From assembly GCA_024364735.1 (NCBI GenBank), contig JAGFNQ010005257.1, positions 220,760 through 284,759 on the forward strand: 64,000 nucleotides of DNA, read 5' to 3'. Under the pieces are notes generated by a model. The model saw only the letters and a list, made by a program, of their open reading frames with translations, ran no database searches and was not told the DNA's origin. The DNA is from Boesenbergia rotunda. Lineage: Eukaryota > Streptophyta > Magnoliopsida > Zingiberales > Zingiberaceae. A program made the translations under genes and the position numbers. Below are positions 37,026 through 49,347 of the stretch, in pieces; the first letter of the stretch is position 1; each line of letters opens with the position of its first letter.

Positions 37026-38650
37026 GAGGATCGATATATTCTCTCTCCGACTCCACTAGTACTCGGGAGTTATGAAATCGAGCATATTATTCTCTCGCCG
37101 ACTCTACCGGTACTCAAGAGTCGTAAGATCGAACTTACTATTCTCTTCCGACTCGAACATAGTCGCGGATCGAACTTATTTTTCTCCTCCGATTCGGACA
37201 TAGTCGTAGATCGAGCTTATCTTTCTCTCCCAATTCAGACATCGTCGCGAATTGAGCTTATTATTCTCTCCCAACTTGGATATAGTCGCCGATTGAGTTA
37301 TTCTCTCTCCGACTCCACAAGTACTTGAGAGTCGTGAGATTGAACTTATAGTTAAGATCAAGCTATTCCCCCTGACTAGAACAAAGGCATCCATCGACTT
37401 ATCCATATCCCTATACCAGGGATAGAGACGTACATCGACACTTCTATGTCAACTTATCATCTTATCATTAGGTTTGAGTGGATATAGTTCTATTTTTTTG
37501 AATATGAATTGTAGCTCTTTCTCATAGCTTTACTCGAAGGAACTTCACCGAGCCTGCCTACCAAGTTGCTTAGGTCATATACTAAGTCTATGTGTACTCC
37601 TATCAAAGACACTCAGGTCATACACGAAGTCTATGCTTGTACCCACAAAATCGAAGATACTCGAGTCATACATCGAATCTATGCTTGCTCCTATGAAATC
37701 AAAGACACTCAGGTCATACACCAAGTCTATGCGTGCTCCCATGAACTCCAAGTTCACTTGGACCGAGGCGTCCATTAGCATATTCATTGAGCTATTATTC
37801 TCCGACTCCATGGGTATATGGGAGTAGTGAGATTGAGTTCGTCATTCTCTTCCAATTCAAACATACTCGCGATTGAGTTATTCTCTCCCTGACTCCACGG
37901 GTACTTAGGAATCACGAGCTTGACCATTATTATTCTCTTCTTACTAGGACATAATAACAGATCGAGTTATTCTGTCTCTTACTCCATGGATGCTCAAGAG
38001 TTATGAGATCAAGTTTATTATTCTCTCTTGACTCGGACATAATTACAGATCGAGCTATTCTCCCTCCTATTCCACGGGTACTCGAGAGTTGTGAGATAGA
38101 GCTTATTATTCTCTCTCGACTCGAATATAGTCGTAGATCGAGTTATTCTCTCTCTAACTCCACGGATATTCGAAAGTTGTAAGATCAAGATTATTATTCT
38201 CTCATATCTCGAACATAGTCACGAATCGAGTTATTCTCTCTTCGACTCCATGAGTACTCGGGAGTCGTAAGATCGACATTATTAATTCTCTCTCGAATCC
38301 GACATAATCACGGATCGAGCTATTCTCTCTCCAACTCTATGGGTACTTCGGAGTCATGAGATTAAGCTTATTATTCTCTCCCGATTCGAACATAATCTCG
38401 GATCGAGCTATTTTATCTCCGACTCTACGGGTACTTGGGAGTTATGAGATTGAGCTTATTATTCTCTCTCGGCTTGAACATAATCGCTAATTGAGCTATT
38501 CTCTCCCGACTCGGACATAGTTATGTGTTGACCTATTCTCTACTAACTAGAGCATAATCGCGGATTAACATATTCTCTCCCAACTCGGACATAGTCCTGG
38601 ATTGAGCATTTTCTCAGTCGGGGACAAAGTCACCACTTATTCCCCTGACT
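37026..38650 (+). repeat. Tandem array with a unit of about 88 bp
   Basis: Units carry the words CGACTCCACGGGTACTCG, GAGTCGTGAGATCGAGC, TTATTATTCTCTC and GACATAGTCGCGGATCGAG. Starts near 37897, 37984, 38077, 38160, 38248, 38336 and 38424 give spacings of 83-93, mostly 88. The array leads into a PPT and an LTR, so it is probably the 3' non-coding part of a large gypsy-type element. Confidence 0.85.
37563..37745 (+). repeat. 48-bp sub-repeat inside the array
   Basis: Four units contain CTCAGGTCATACAC and AGTCTATGCTTGCTCC. They encode the repeating pattern DTQVIHEVYAC in one frame, but I think the frame is incidental. Confidence 0.7.
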
Positions 38651-38761
38651 AGGACTCAATCATGAATTGATTTCTCTTCTAAGTCTGGACATGTTTCGAT
38701 TCATTATCTTCACATCGTAATACTTGTCTGGTCAATTGACCTACACCCCCATTTAACTAAT

Positions 38762-38776
38762 CTTGAAGGGGATGCT
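38762..38776 (+). other. Polypurine tract before the 38777 LTR
   Basis: CTTGAAGGGGATGCT precedes TGTGATGCGGAGG, the usual arrangement at the start of a 3' LTR. Confidence 0.6.
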
Positions 38777-39300
38777 TGTGATGCGGAGGTAAGTGAGGAT
38801 TCATGTGGCGGAACCTTGATCCGGTCAATAGGGAAACAAGGTGGCAAGGTTAAGGTTCAGTCAATACAGAGATTGTGGTGTGCTCTAGGACTCAGTCAAC
38901 CTAGCCTCCACGTGGTGTATCATCAATCTCCGACCGGTAGAGTTGAGCCGAGTCAATCAGACCAAGTTTGTGATCTCTCGAGTTGCTGACTCACCGACTT
39001 CCCGACTCACTGATCTGCTAATTACCTTCAAACCTTGAAGGGGGGGGGGGGGGGGGTGAATCTCTAACAATACAATCTATATTTTACTTTTTCCCTCTAC
39101 TATTGAAACATCATGTTGAATTAGGCATTGAAGTGGTTTCACTAGGGGAACTCTTGGCGTGGAGGTTATGTTCATAGGAATTGTCATGCTATGGGAAGGA
39201 ATCTAGCAGAAGCCTCAATGTCATCATTCTTTATACCGGAATGGATTCCTATTGTCGCATCATCGTGGTAAGATTTTCATACCGGAACAAAGATCAATAA
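38777..39300 (+). repeat. LTR or LTR fragment related to 28566-29118
   Basis: It begins TGTGATGCGGAGG after a PPT. It shares GTGTGGCGGAACC-type, TTTGTGATCTCTCGAGTTGC and GGTAAGATTTTCATACCGG stretches with 28566-29118. The 3' end is not clear. A run of 17 G lies at 39040-39056. Confidence 0.6.
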
Positions 39301-40229
39301 GTTAAAAAAAAATCCTTCTTTTATAACACAATCAGTTAATCTAAGTGAGTCGAGCAAAGTCACTTAAAAAGTATTTTTTTTTACTATTAGAGTAAATAAG
39401 TTATATCGTTAATCTCACACGGTCCAATATCATTAGTGTCACGGTAAGATTTAAGTAACTAATCACGAGAGATATTTTACTTTAGTGTAGTGGTTTTTTT
39501 GCGTGAGAAAGTCAAGTATCCAATAGAAACAAAGTCAAAATGTAATATTAAATTGAAAAAAAAGAAACGTAAAGAAATATTATTTGCACTCCCTAAACCT
39601 TCCTTTTTTATTCCCTAAAAGAATTTTGAGAGAGTAAAAAAAAGAAGTGATTGGATTCCTTTTTATTTCCTTTATGGTTGGGTTCATTTTATATATTAGG
39701 GAGTAAAAAAAATTAGGGTTTTTTTTTTTTTTTTTTTTATTTTAAAAAATAATTATGGAGATGAAAAAAAATCCATTAGAAAAATAATAAAAAAAAAAAA
39801 AAATAATAAACCCTTATATGGAGAGTGAACTAAAAAAAAATTATGATTGAAGATTTTTTTTCATAATTTACCCAAAAAAAAATAAAAATCTAAGTGACTT
39901 GAGCAAAGTCACTTAGAAGAAAATATTTTTCTTCACAGCGCATCGAATTCGCAAAAAGTATTTTTCTATCGCATTCAAACTGAATCGATAAATTATTTTT
40001 TATAAATAAATTTATTTTTCTAATAAGTTTTTTTTTAGCTTTTACAATTCCAGTAAAATATATATCCTAGTGTTTGTCGAGACTACTTCAAGGCTCAAGA
40101 TAAGATTAAACACCTCACCGCCACGTAGGACTTTAAAAGGACCGAAAGGAAGATAGTATCCGCCCAACAATTCACCTTCGTCTACATTCGACGACTCTAA
40201 AAACATGGTCCCTTCTCTATTCAATAATT
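39301..40229. other. AT-rich region with two 25-bp near-palindromes
   Basis: TAAGTGAGTCGAGCAAAGTC and its close copy lie at 39342-39366 and 39891-39915, as direct repeats whose AAGTGA/TCACTT ends are also inverted. Long A and T runs lie between them (39720-39860). There is no gene. Confidence 0.55.
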
Positions 40230-40567
40230 GCCTGGGTTAACAAGAATGGGAATCCTATTGCGTAACTTTTTTTTCATCAGAAAAGTGGTCAATCGTTGGC
40301 CCCACAGACGGCACGAAAAGTAAGGTATTATTTGTAGCGAGAAATTAATTTGCGCCACAACTCTACCTGACAGATGAAACAGCAGCTATCTCGTTGGACA
40401 CCCGGACCCACATCCAGCCAATAAACAACCGGTAAGGACTGTGTTAATTACTACCGCAAAGCAATCGATTCCTTCCGTTCCTCGTTTCTTCTTCCGCGGC
40501 TGCTCTTTTCCAACTCCAGAAAAACAAACGAATAGAGCGAGATTTCTATCCAGTGATTCGAGCAGCG
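40230..40567 (+). promoter_or_regulatory. Probable promoter and 5' leader of the 14-3-3 gene
   Basis: This is the upstream region of the 14-3-3 start codon. The last 90 bases are CT-rich, as in many plant leaders. No clear TATA box is visible. The role is inferred from position. Confidence 0.45.
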
Positions 40568-43500
40568 ATGGCGGCGAGGGAGCAGAACGTTTACTTGGCG
40601 AAGTTGGCGGAGCAGGCGGAGAGGTACGAGGAGATGGTGGAGTACATGGAGAAGGTCGTCGGTGCGGCGGAGGTAGAGGAGCTCACGGTGGAGGAGCGCA
40701 ACCTGCTCTCGGTCGCTTACAAGAACGTCATCGGAGCTCGACGCGCCTCCTGGAGGATTGTCTCCTCCATCGAGCAGAAGGAGGAGACACGCGGCAATCA
40801 CGACCACGTCGAAACCATCCGCGGCTACCGTGCCCGGATCGAGTCCGAACTCGCATCGATATGCGGCGGTATTCTGCGTCTTCTGGACTCTAGCCTCATC
40901 CCGGCCTCTGGCGCTGCTGACTCCAAGGTTTTCTACTATAAGATGAAGGGCGATTACTACCGATACCTGGCCGAGTTCAAGACCGGACCAGAACGCAAGG
41001 ACGCCGCCGAGAATACCTTCTCAGCCTACAAGGCCGCCCAGGTTCAGATCCCTCTTGTTCCTGCCCTCGATCTCTTTGATTTGAATCTCATCTAATTTGG
41101 ACTTTCGTTTGACTGGAAGACCGTCTCATACTTTTAAACTGTTTTTCGGATCCTTAAACACTGTAATCCTTATTTAGATGGACACTGTCATATTATTTCT
41201 AAATAGAGTAAGGGTATTGGGGGTTTTGATTGAAGTTGGCTATGGCAGGACATTGCTGTTGCAGAATTAACACCGACACACCCAATTCGGCTTGGTTTGG
41301 CTCTAAATTTCTCGGTGTTCTACTATGAGATTTTGAATTCGCCAGACAAGGCTTGTGCTCTCGCCAAGCAGGTAAGCCCATCAGAGTATACTTGCTATTT
41401 TCTTTTCTCAGACTGTTGTTTAGGTGGCATTTATCAACGGAAGAAACTTATCTTGGGAGTGTGTGCTTAGTACCATTTCCCTTCGTTTTGTAGCTGAGAT
41501 ATTTAATTTAGTTTACAATATGTAAGTTTCAAACGCTTACATGATAGAGTTGCAAGGAAAAATACTGCATGCAGCATCTTTTCTCAGATTGTTGCTGATA
41601 TTTTTCAACTCGAGAAACTTAGTTCTTGGGAGTGTGTGCTTAGTTCCAGTTCCCTTCATTTTGTAGTTGAGATATTTAATTTCAGAATATGTAAGTTTCA
41701 AACATTTTAAAAGATAGAGTAAGGACAGATACTGCACGCCGCATCTTCTCTCTGATTGTTGTTTAGGTGACATTTATTAACGGGAGAAACTTAGTTCTTG
41801 GGAGTGTGTGCTTTAATACCATTTCCCTTCATGTTGTAGCTGAGATATTTAATTTAGTTTTTTCAGAATATGTAAGTTTCAAAGAGCTTACATGATAGAG
41901 TTGGAAGGACAAATACTGCATGAGCATCTTTTCTCATATTGTTGTTTAGGTGACATTTATCAACTGGAGAAACTTGGTTAGTACCATTTCCCTTCATTTT
42001 ATAGTTGAGGCAAATACTTAATGCAGCAACTGTCTAATTATTGTTTTGTTAATTTATTGAGATTTCTTGGAAGGATAAAATCATGCCATGAAAACACCCT
42101 TTCCTCTTCACCTTTTGGTATCACAAATATCCAGGGATTTGTATCGGTAGTCTTACTGGTATCTTTGTTTTTTTTTATATGCCAATATACAGTTGTTATC
42201 CACTTATCCATCACAAGTAACTCAGGATTTTTCTCGATACTCCTCTCGATATGCGTATTTGTGATATGGAATGACTCTGGTGCTAACCAATTCAAGAATA
42301 GCATTGCCTCTCTCAATGGCTATGGTGTTTGTTTCTATGTTTCTTAACACATTTCTTTAGCTTCTTGATTTCATATTCTTGCATGTTCAACACTTTGTAC
42401 TGAGTTGTAGTTCGCAGACAAAAATGGTGAAATAAGTTATTTTAATAGTCCCATTAACATCCTGCATACAAGTAAAATCCTTTTGATTCCCACTATGCAC
42501 CATTCTCAGTTGGTTTCGAGTTGTCTTTTTCTTGCTCAACTGCTCGAAGAACAAGTCCTCCTTGTCGAAGCTAGTTGTTTTGAGCAACTTATTCCTAAGT
42601 TTTCTTTCATCTTTGGTTAGGCTTTCGATGAGGCAATTTCAGAGCTGGACACACTTGGAGAGGAATCTTACAAAGATAGCACTTTGATTATGCAGCTTCT
42701 ACGTGATAATCTCACCCTGTGGACTTCAGACATGCAGGTAATATCTCAACCTTAACTTCTACAGACCAATTTGGTCTCCTTGTATGCCAATGTGGGTAGT
42801 TTGATAAGACTAAGATAAGTGGTGTTTAAATCCTTCATTCAGCATAAATTTCAGTAGCATAGAGTTTTAGTTTTATTTAATAAATATCATCTCTTGGTAG
42901 TTGGATAGTCTGATATATAATAAATTGAAATTTAATTACAATTATTAACTTGAGGTGATTGGTTGGATGGTAACATACCAAATGTGAAATAAGAATCACT
43001 GAATGTAATCTATCTTCACTTACCCGTTAGAATTTAATTCACATCTCTACCATTATAGAAAACACTACTGAACTTTACCTTCTTAAAAATGACGTCATTT
43101 CAAGCGTTTAATATTATAAAACACGTGTGAGAATTATCAGCCAGCAAGTTTATTGCACATTGATGGTAAACGCAGCACAATAACACGATATTCCAATATT
43201 AGCATACTGAATAGCAAATAATTTAACTTTTGTGGCATGCAAATATTCAATTCTGAACGGGGATTTCATAAGTTGACAAGTTCAAATGATTCGATGCTTA
43301 AATTGTAAATGGTAGAGGTAGAATGCCGAAGAAAAATCTAATTATGTTAATTAAAAGTGGTTGGATATTAGTATTGATATAATCTTCGATCCAGTTTAAT
43401 AGAAGGATAAGATTTATGTAGTGGTTTCAATGACAATTTACTTTGTAGTTAAGAATATGTATATTCAAGCCAATTGTTCAACTTTTTTGTTTGGTTAAAC

Positions 43501-43568
43501 TTTTGCAGGAGGATGGTGTAGACGACATCAGAGAAACAAGCAAGCCTGAGGATGGAGATGAGCATTAA
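40568..43568 (+). CDS. 14-3-3 protein (GF14 family), four exons, intact
   Basis: Exons 40568-41041, 41249-41371, 42621-42737 and 43509-43568 join in phase 0 with GT/AG introns to give 257 residues, normal for the family. The start is the ATG at 40568 (AGCGATGG); the upstream in-frame codons have no ATG. Signature 1, RNLLSVAYKNV, is at residues 44-54 and signature 2, YKDSTLIMQLLRDNLTLW, is in exon 3. The phosphopeptide-binding residues are present as K52, R59, R132 and Y133. The protein forms cytosolic and nuclear dimers that bind phosphoserine or phosphothreonine clients, such as H+-ATPase and transcription factors (family knowledge). The tail is short and acidic. Exon 1 is much more GC-rich than exons 2-4, a monocot-like gradient. 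I cannot assign the paralogue; exon number favours the non-epsilon group. Confidence 0.95.
41406..42010 (+). repeat. Tandem repeat in intron 2 of the 14-3-3 gene
   Basis: Four diverged copies of about 168-182 bp (the last partial) begin near 41406, 41581, 41749 and 41931. Shared parts are TTGTTTAGGTGACATTTAT, AGAAACTTAGTTCTTGGGAG and GAGATATTTAATTT. The copies lie wholly inside the intron. Confidence 0.85.
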
Positions 43569-43943
43569 TTTTAAATGAATGGTGGCTATATATGTGCTTT
43601 TATTTAAGATTTATATGGTGCTTTAGCTTGCAGATTGAATTTAATATTGGTACATGAACATGAAGTGTGTAATGAACCACCTGCGTGTTTTTACGCAAAC
43701 CATTTGCGTGTGTTAAATCTTTGCCAAAATGTCTCTTTTCTTCAATCTTTTATGTCTGTGGTCTTAATGAAATCTAATTTCAGCCTACAGCATTTGCGAT
43801 ACAATTATTTGGCATACACATTGCATTGGGTGGGGAACAATCAATTTGCATAATTTTCTCCCCAAAAAACAAAAGGTGCTATGGAAATAGAAGCTCTGAC
43901 CGATGATCCACTCACTTTTAACGTTCTCGTAAATATGTTTTAG

Positions 43944-46880
43944 TGTTAAATACCTAAAATTTGAGGGGCTAAAATGAAAAGTTCCTAGAATTAGGGGCTC
44001 TTGTGTGAAGAGCTAAACTTGGAGGGTGTATTTGGCTTGGAACAAAACATCAAGGAGGTAAGTGGATAACAAATCCAAGCATGGGACTAATGTTGCTAAT
44101 GGTTAAATGGTAGGGGGCGGATTGCAAATGAGTGTCCACTTTAATTCCTCCTCTTCTCTCTTCCGATGTCCATTGTTTTCCCCCTTTTTCATTTCTTCCT
44201 CGCACAGATCAATATCAAGGTTTGATTGCCATCGACCTTTTTATTTTCTTCATTCCCTTCTTTCTTCCTCATCAATCTTTTCCACTTCTCGATCACGGCC
44301 CAAGCAAGCAAGGGAGTTTATCTTTGGCGCCAGGGCGAGGGCAGCGAGCTTTGAACGAGGATCTCTGCGCTGAGCCACGGATCTGAGGTTACGCGGTTTG
44401 TGTCTATGGTCGGCGATCCTTGCTGTCGACAAGGCTGTGACGACGGCGACTCTCGTGGAGGTAAGTCTCCGATCTGGATATCTCCTTCTAGTTCGCGTAG
44501 ATGGATCCCTGTTGTGATTGATCTGCTATCGGTCACAAGTTCTTCAGGATTTTGAAACCATGATTGGCTGGTTTGGGCAGGATGAGGAATTGCGAGGGAG
44601 ACAGGGGTTCTGTGCGGATTTCCTTTACGAGACTGCATGCGGACAGATCTGAGCTGGGCTGAGCTCATCGCCTCAATCAAGGTAAGGGTGAGGCGTTCTT
44701 AGTTTTCATGTTTTGTTGGTTTTGTCTTAAGGTTGCTACCTTGGGGTTTTACTTCGATTTTGATTTGGAATTACTAAATAAAAGTTGTTTCTCAGCATGA
44801 ACTAGGGTTCCGTTGTTGTTTTGGTTTAGGGATCTGCTGCTTCGATTGGAAGAGGTCAATGGGTTGAGTTGGTTATTGTGATCTTGGTTCTGTTAAGTGT
44901 TCTTGCTATTTTGATCTGATGCAGGTTTGTGAAGGAGTTTTGTTCCGTTTGTTCATGGTGGATTGTAGTTGGTTCTTGATCTGTTTGGGGGACGTGTGTG
45001 TGTTCTGTGTAAATCGCTTTGAGTGTGCTGTGATTGAATCCTCGTGATTGTGTGATGGAGAACTTCGGTTGATTTTGTTTCCAGCTGCGTGGGTTTTCTT
45101 ATGTGAGGAATCTGGGTTTGATCTTGAATTGGAATTCTGTCCAGATTGGGTTTTTCTGGAACTTAGCAGTTCCACGCAGATGAATTGGTTTCGGAGTTGT
45201 TGCCATTTGGATGGTAGGAGGGTTGAACAGAATTAGGAGGTTAAGTGGTAGCTGTGTTGGGAGTTGGTAGTTGAAGAGAGGGTTGTCTCAATTAATCTGT
45301 ATAGACATTGGTAATGGGTGTTTTGATATTATGTCCTGAGCTACTTTTAGCACTAGGGTTAATGTTGGACGTTGGGGTTAGTTTGGGTTAATCCAGATAC
45401 GTTGTTGTATCTGGTCTAGTGTATCATTTGCAATGATAGTTGGTTATGGTTATCTAAAAATTGGTTTTTGGATGCAGGACTTTGACTTGGTTCACACGAT
45501 ATGGATATTATTTGGACGGGAGTTCTCGTCGCTTGGATTTCGTCATATTGAGGCGGGTACCTCTTTTATGCATAGCTAGACATAGTTAACAGTAGGGATA
45601 TCTGATATCTGTATCTCTGTGCTCTTGCTCCGGTAGTTGTATCCGTTAGCTTTACTGCTTACTATATCTGTATGGATTGATGATGCACAGTTTACCTTAT
45701 ACCTTACGCTAGGATTTAGGTATTGGTGCATACCGGTTATATGGACTACTGCATATCATGTAGATAACAGCAGGGATAGATAGTGGATGATGCATGGGAT
45801 AGTGACATGCATCATCGTGCACGTAGCATAGGCGGACGACCTTTGACTCCCTGGAGGTTGAGATGGGTCGTCGGACGTGCTACTGGTGTAGGGGCATATG
45901 CAGGCGACCTTTGACTCCCCTAGTGGTTGAAATGGGTCGTCATACCTGCCACTTTACCTGTCGTGTAGTCCCAGTTCCACTCTTCGTTAGTGGATTATAG
46001 GCCACGGCGCTCCGACAGGTCCCCTACCTATCCGATGATAGTGAGGGGCAGGGAACGTCACTTTGTCCGATGACATAGTACGTTCAGGGTCTGAGACCCG
46101 GCTCATTCGGTGTCGTGTGAGGCACGACGACGGCCGTTTAAGTGGAGGGAGGACCCGGTCAGAGCCCTACCCACTCGGTTTCGCGTAGAGGCGATAGTAG
46201 CCGACTGGCGTCAGGGGTGACCCATGCTGCATCATGAGCATACTGTGCATCGATGCATATGATTGTGATTGTTGCACTTGATTGTTGCACTTGGTTGACA
46301 TGCATACTACCGGGTTTGGATCGACGCAGGTAGGTATGTAGTTCCTTTACTGCTTATAGTTCAGTTCTGCATTTCTTTCTACTGCAGTTATCTTCAGTAT
46401 TGTGATAGATAGATAGACGATGCCTTACTGCTAGTATTTCTTCCTGTGCATATTAGATTGTATTCGCTGAGTTCTTTGGACTCACCCCGTTGGCTATGTT
46501 TTTCTCTTATCAAGATGATCGTCTGGATTGTTCAGCAGCCTGTCCCAGTTCATGTGTCTCCGAGACGATTTCCGCCTGTCTTTTGGTTGAGGTACATGTT
46601 GGTACCCTTTTCTTTTATTCAGTGTATTTCTTTTCATTTCCGCTGTTGGTATGTTATACTCTTTTGTGTCGTGTATTGATTCTGTTTTGGTTTTGTCGTA
46701 AGTCGTACCGGTACGTAGCTTTGTCGTCGTTTTTGTTGATTTCAGACGGTTGTTCCAGCCCTATAGGCTGTGGTACAATCATCTGAGGTGGCCGTAAAGG
46801 TTAGGTTTTTCTGAATTGTCCGTCGGTCGAGGGAGTGGCAGTCCGATCGGTATCGGACGAGCAGCTCCTCGGGCGTGACA
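43944..46880 (+). mobile_element. Solo LTR of 2,937 bp downstream of the 14-3-3 gene
   Basis: It starts TGTTAAATACC and ends CTCGGGCGTGACA, with the exact duplication TTTAG on both sides (43939-43943, 46881-46885). A CT-rich leader begins near 44140. The 3' part matches 48605-49347. Two copies of a CGACCTTTGACTCCC segment lie near 45840 and 45905. The length suggests a large gypsy element. It begins 375 bp after the 14-3-3 stop codon. Confidence 0.9.
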
Positions 46881-46885
46881 TTTAG

Positions 46886-47600
46886 AGTCAATAGAAAAAA
46901 ATAAATTATGGGAGTTATTAGTATAGATGTTGTGATAGCGGATATGATGGATATTGACTTGGTCAGATTTTAATCCTCAGATTTTAAGATGATAATATCT
47001 GTATATGTTAGTTGTTCGTTTATTTGTGGGGATAAATAGAAACACTAATAGGAATTTACTAAAAAGACACCTATAGAGATAGGAAATTTTCAAATTAAAT
47101 TTTGAGAATCATGAAAGAGTCCTCGTTAATCCGTTTTAAGATCAATACGGAAAAGATAAATTATGGGATTATTATTTTGGATATTGTTATTAGTGGGGAT
47201 GGTGGATATTGACTTTGTCAAATTTTAACTTTTAGACTTTAAGACGGTAACATCTATATGCTAGTTATTTGTCTATCCGCGGGGACAATAGAAATTCTAA
47301 TCAGAATTTACTGAAAGAGACGTATAGAGTTGAGAAATTTTCAAATTATCAAATCTTGAGATGGCAAAAGACGATCGCTCACTCTCAAAATCTCTGTCAA
47401 TCCGTCTCAGGACCAATCCGAAAGAAGTAAATCACGGAGACTACTAATCTAGATGCTACGGTTAATGCATGAGGAGGAAAGGTATATTAACTTTATTAAA
47501 TTTTAACTCTTAATTTTAAAATGATAATATTTATATCCTAATTATCAGTTAATTTCGGAGATCAAATTATCAAATTTTGAGAAACATTAAAGGGTGTATT
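46886..47600 (+). repeat. Three tandem copies of about 250-270 bp
   Basis: Units begin near 46905, 47157 and 47428, each with AAATTATGGGA-type, TGGATATTGACTT and TTTAAGATGATAATATCT-type blocks. They are diverged, with no coding capacity. Confidence 0.75.
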
Positions 47601-48244
47601 AATTTTAGTGACTATTTTTTTTATCTATCCTTGCCGATATCAGTGTTTCACATGCCGATTTCTAATATATTTGAGTTACATTTTAAAAGAATCTAGTATG
47701 AAAATAATTTTTATATTTCGGATATACGTGACCGCATTTTCTCTCTCTGTCATGTGATATTAAGCTTCGTATTTAGTTATAATGAACGGGAATCTGGAAT
47801 AAGTAACAGAGAGTATATTGAATTCTTTCTAATTTTAAAAATTTATGCATGATCTGGAATAGTCAGATCTAATCAAATTTATCAGATCGATCAAAAAATT
47901 TTAATCGAAATTTACGGATTGACCTAGATAGGTTGGACTAATTTCAAATTTGATAGATTTTTAAAGTTATAAGGAATTCAATGATGTCCTCATTGTTTAT
48001 TCGGTCTCTTCGGATGTATTACAAGTTAACTTCTAGTTAAAACATGATCTTGGTCAATGTAAAATATGGTTTTAAAAAAAAATTATATATATATATATAT
48101 ATATAGTAAATAAGAGTTTAAAAATGAAAATAATTTTATGAAAAATTCTAAAATAATTCTTTGAAAATTTTGATAATGTTTGCGAAAATAAATATGTGTA
48201 AGATAGACTAATTTCGAATTAGTTAAGAAAAGATTTAATTTTAG

Positions 48245-48246
<2 letters not shown>
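47601..48246. other. AT-rich spacer
   Basis: No gene recognised. A short TA run lies at 48084-48105. Confidence 0.5.

Positions 48247-48332
<86 letters not shown>
48247..48332. repeat. (TA)43 microsatellite
   Basis: An uninterrupted TA repeat of 86 bases. It is likely unstable in length. Confidence 0.95.
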
Positions 48333-48333
<1 letters not shown>

Positions 48334-48378
48334 TATTCCTTTGGTTTTCTCCTATGCCAAGCCCTAAAACCACCGCGC

Positions 48379-48588
48379 TATCATGGTAAGGGATCGGTTG
48401 ATTGTCATAAAGGTCTTGAGTTTGAGCCACGATGTTGGTGGGGCGTAAATTCCTATACCCTGTGTAAAAAGTCTATCCCCCCCCACCCTGACCTCTTGCC
48501 TTCTTAGTCATCGTGATTTATCTCCTCCGTGTTGGTCCTGAGGCGGGTTGACGGGGGCGCTGAGGGCGAGTGTTTCGCCTTTTTGCCA
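48379..48588 (+). mobile_element. SINE copy A, 210 bp, with a 16-bp duplication
   Basis: It is flanked by exact 16-bp repeats CCTAAAACCACCGCGC (48363-48378, 48589-48604). Its head has a weak A/B-box arrangement (GTCTTGAGTTTGAGCC). Its 3' part, from GTGATTTATCTCCTCCGTGT to TTTCGCCTTTTTGCCA, is shared with copies at 58757 and 60005. It was inserted in an LTR fragment. Confidence 0.8.
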
Positions 48589-48604
48589 CCTAAAACCACC
48601 GCGC

Positions 48605-49347
48605 CGACTCACCACATATCAGTAAGGTGAGTAGTGATGACAGAGTACGGACGGGAGTCACATCTCTACGTCGGAGGGTGGCCTCTGTTCAGTTTCCTCC
48701 CGTACATAGGTGACAATGTCTGACCGACGACAGAGGTGACCATGTCATTGCACCATGCACATATGCATAATTTTGCATTTGTCATGCTTGTTGTACTTGG
48801 ATGCTGCATATGATTGACATGCACATACAGGAGACCTTTATGTCTGGTTTTGGCGACCCCGCCACATTGGTATGGTGTTTGTCTACTCCTCCTTTCAGTT
48901 GTACTTATCACTGCCTTTACATGTGTTATTTTGATAGTCTGTTACTACTATTGCTAGCTTAGACTATCTTGCATATCTGATGAGATATCCGCTGAGTACT
49001 GTGGTCTCACCCCGTTAGCTCCCTGAGTACTGGAGTGCCCTGCAGCCTGTCCCTCTACGCGTGTCGAGACTATCTTTCATTTGCTGTTCCGCTGCGGTAT
49101 TTTCGATATGGTTGTACTTTTGTGTGCCAAGGAGGCCCTTGTTTCATTTTGTTTTGTCGTAAGTCATATCGGTACGCAGCTTTTATCGTCGTTTTCATTT
49201 TCATTTATTTCAGACGGTTGTTCCAGCCCTATAGGCTGTGGTACAATCGGCTGAGGCAGTCGTAGGTGTTAGGTTTCTGAGTTGTCCGCCTGGTCGAGGG
49301 AATGGCAGACCGGTTATTATCGGACGGGCAGCTCCTCGGGCATGACA
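48605..49347 (+). repeat. LTR fragment related to the 43944-46880 solo LTR
   Basis: The segment 49150-49347 (TTTTGTCGTAAGTC..., CCAGCCCTATAGGCTGTGGT, CAGCTCCTCGGGCATGACA) closely follows 46680-46880. It ends directly against a gypsy pol relic. Its left side is cut by SINE A and the TA microsatellite. Confidence 0.8.

Noticed and set aside
37026..38650. Possible CRISPR-like array because of regular repeats
   Set aside because: Units of about 88 bp are diverged throughout, without unique spacers, in a plant retrotransposon context; no cas genes.
40451..40807. 118-codon frame antisense to the 14-3-3 first exon
   Set aside because: Shadow frame of a GC-rich exon; the plus-strand frame is a clear 14-3-3 protein.
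1132..42810. Shared TGTGGGTAGTTTGATAAG between an MBD8 intron (about 1134) and a 14-3-3 intron (about 42792)
   Set aside because: Only 18 bp with no further similarity; too little to claim a repeat family.
44107..45236. A possible gene with CT-rich leader and donor-like sites after the 14-3-3 gene
   Set aside because: The whole stretch lies within a TG...CA unit with a TTTAG duplication, so it is the leader part of a solo LTR.
48083..48430. 115-codon minus-strand frame rich in alternating Ile and Tyr
   Set aside because: It is a translation of the (TA)43 microsatellite and flanking AT-rich DNA.
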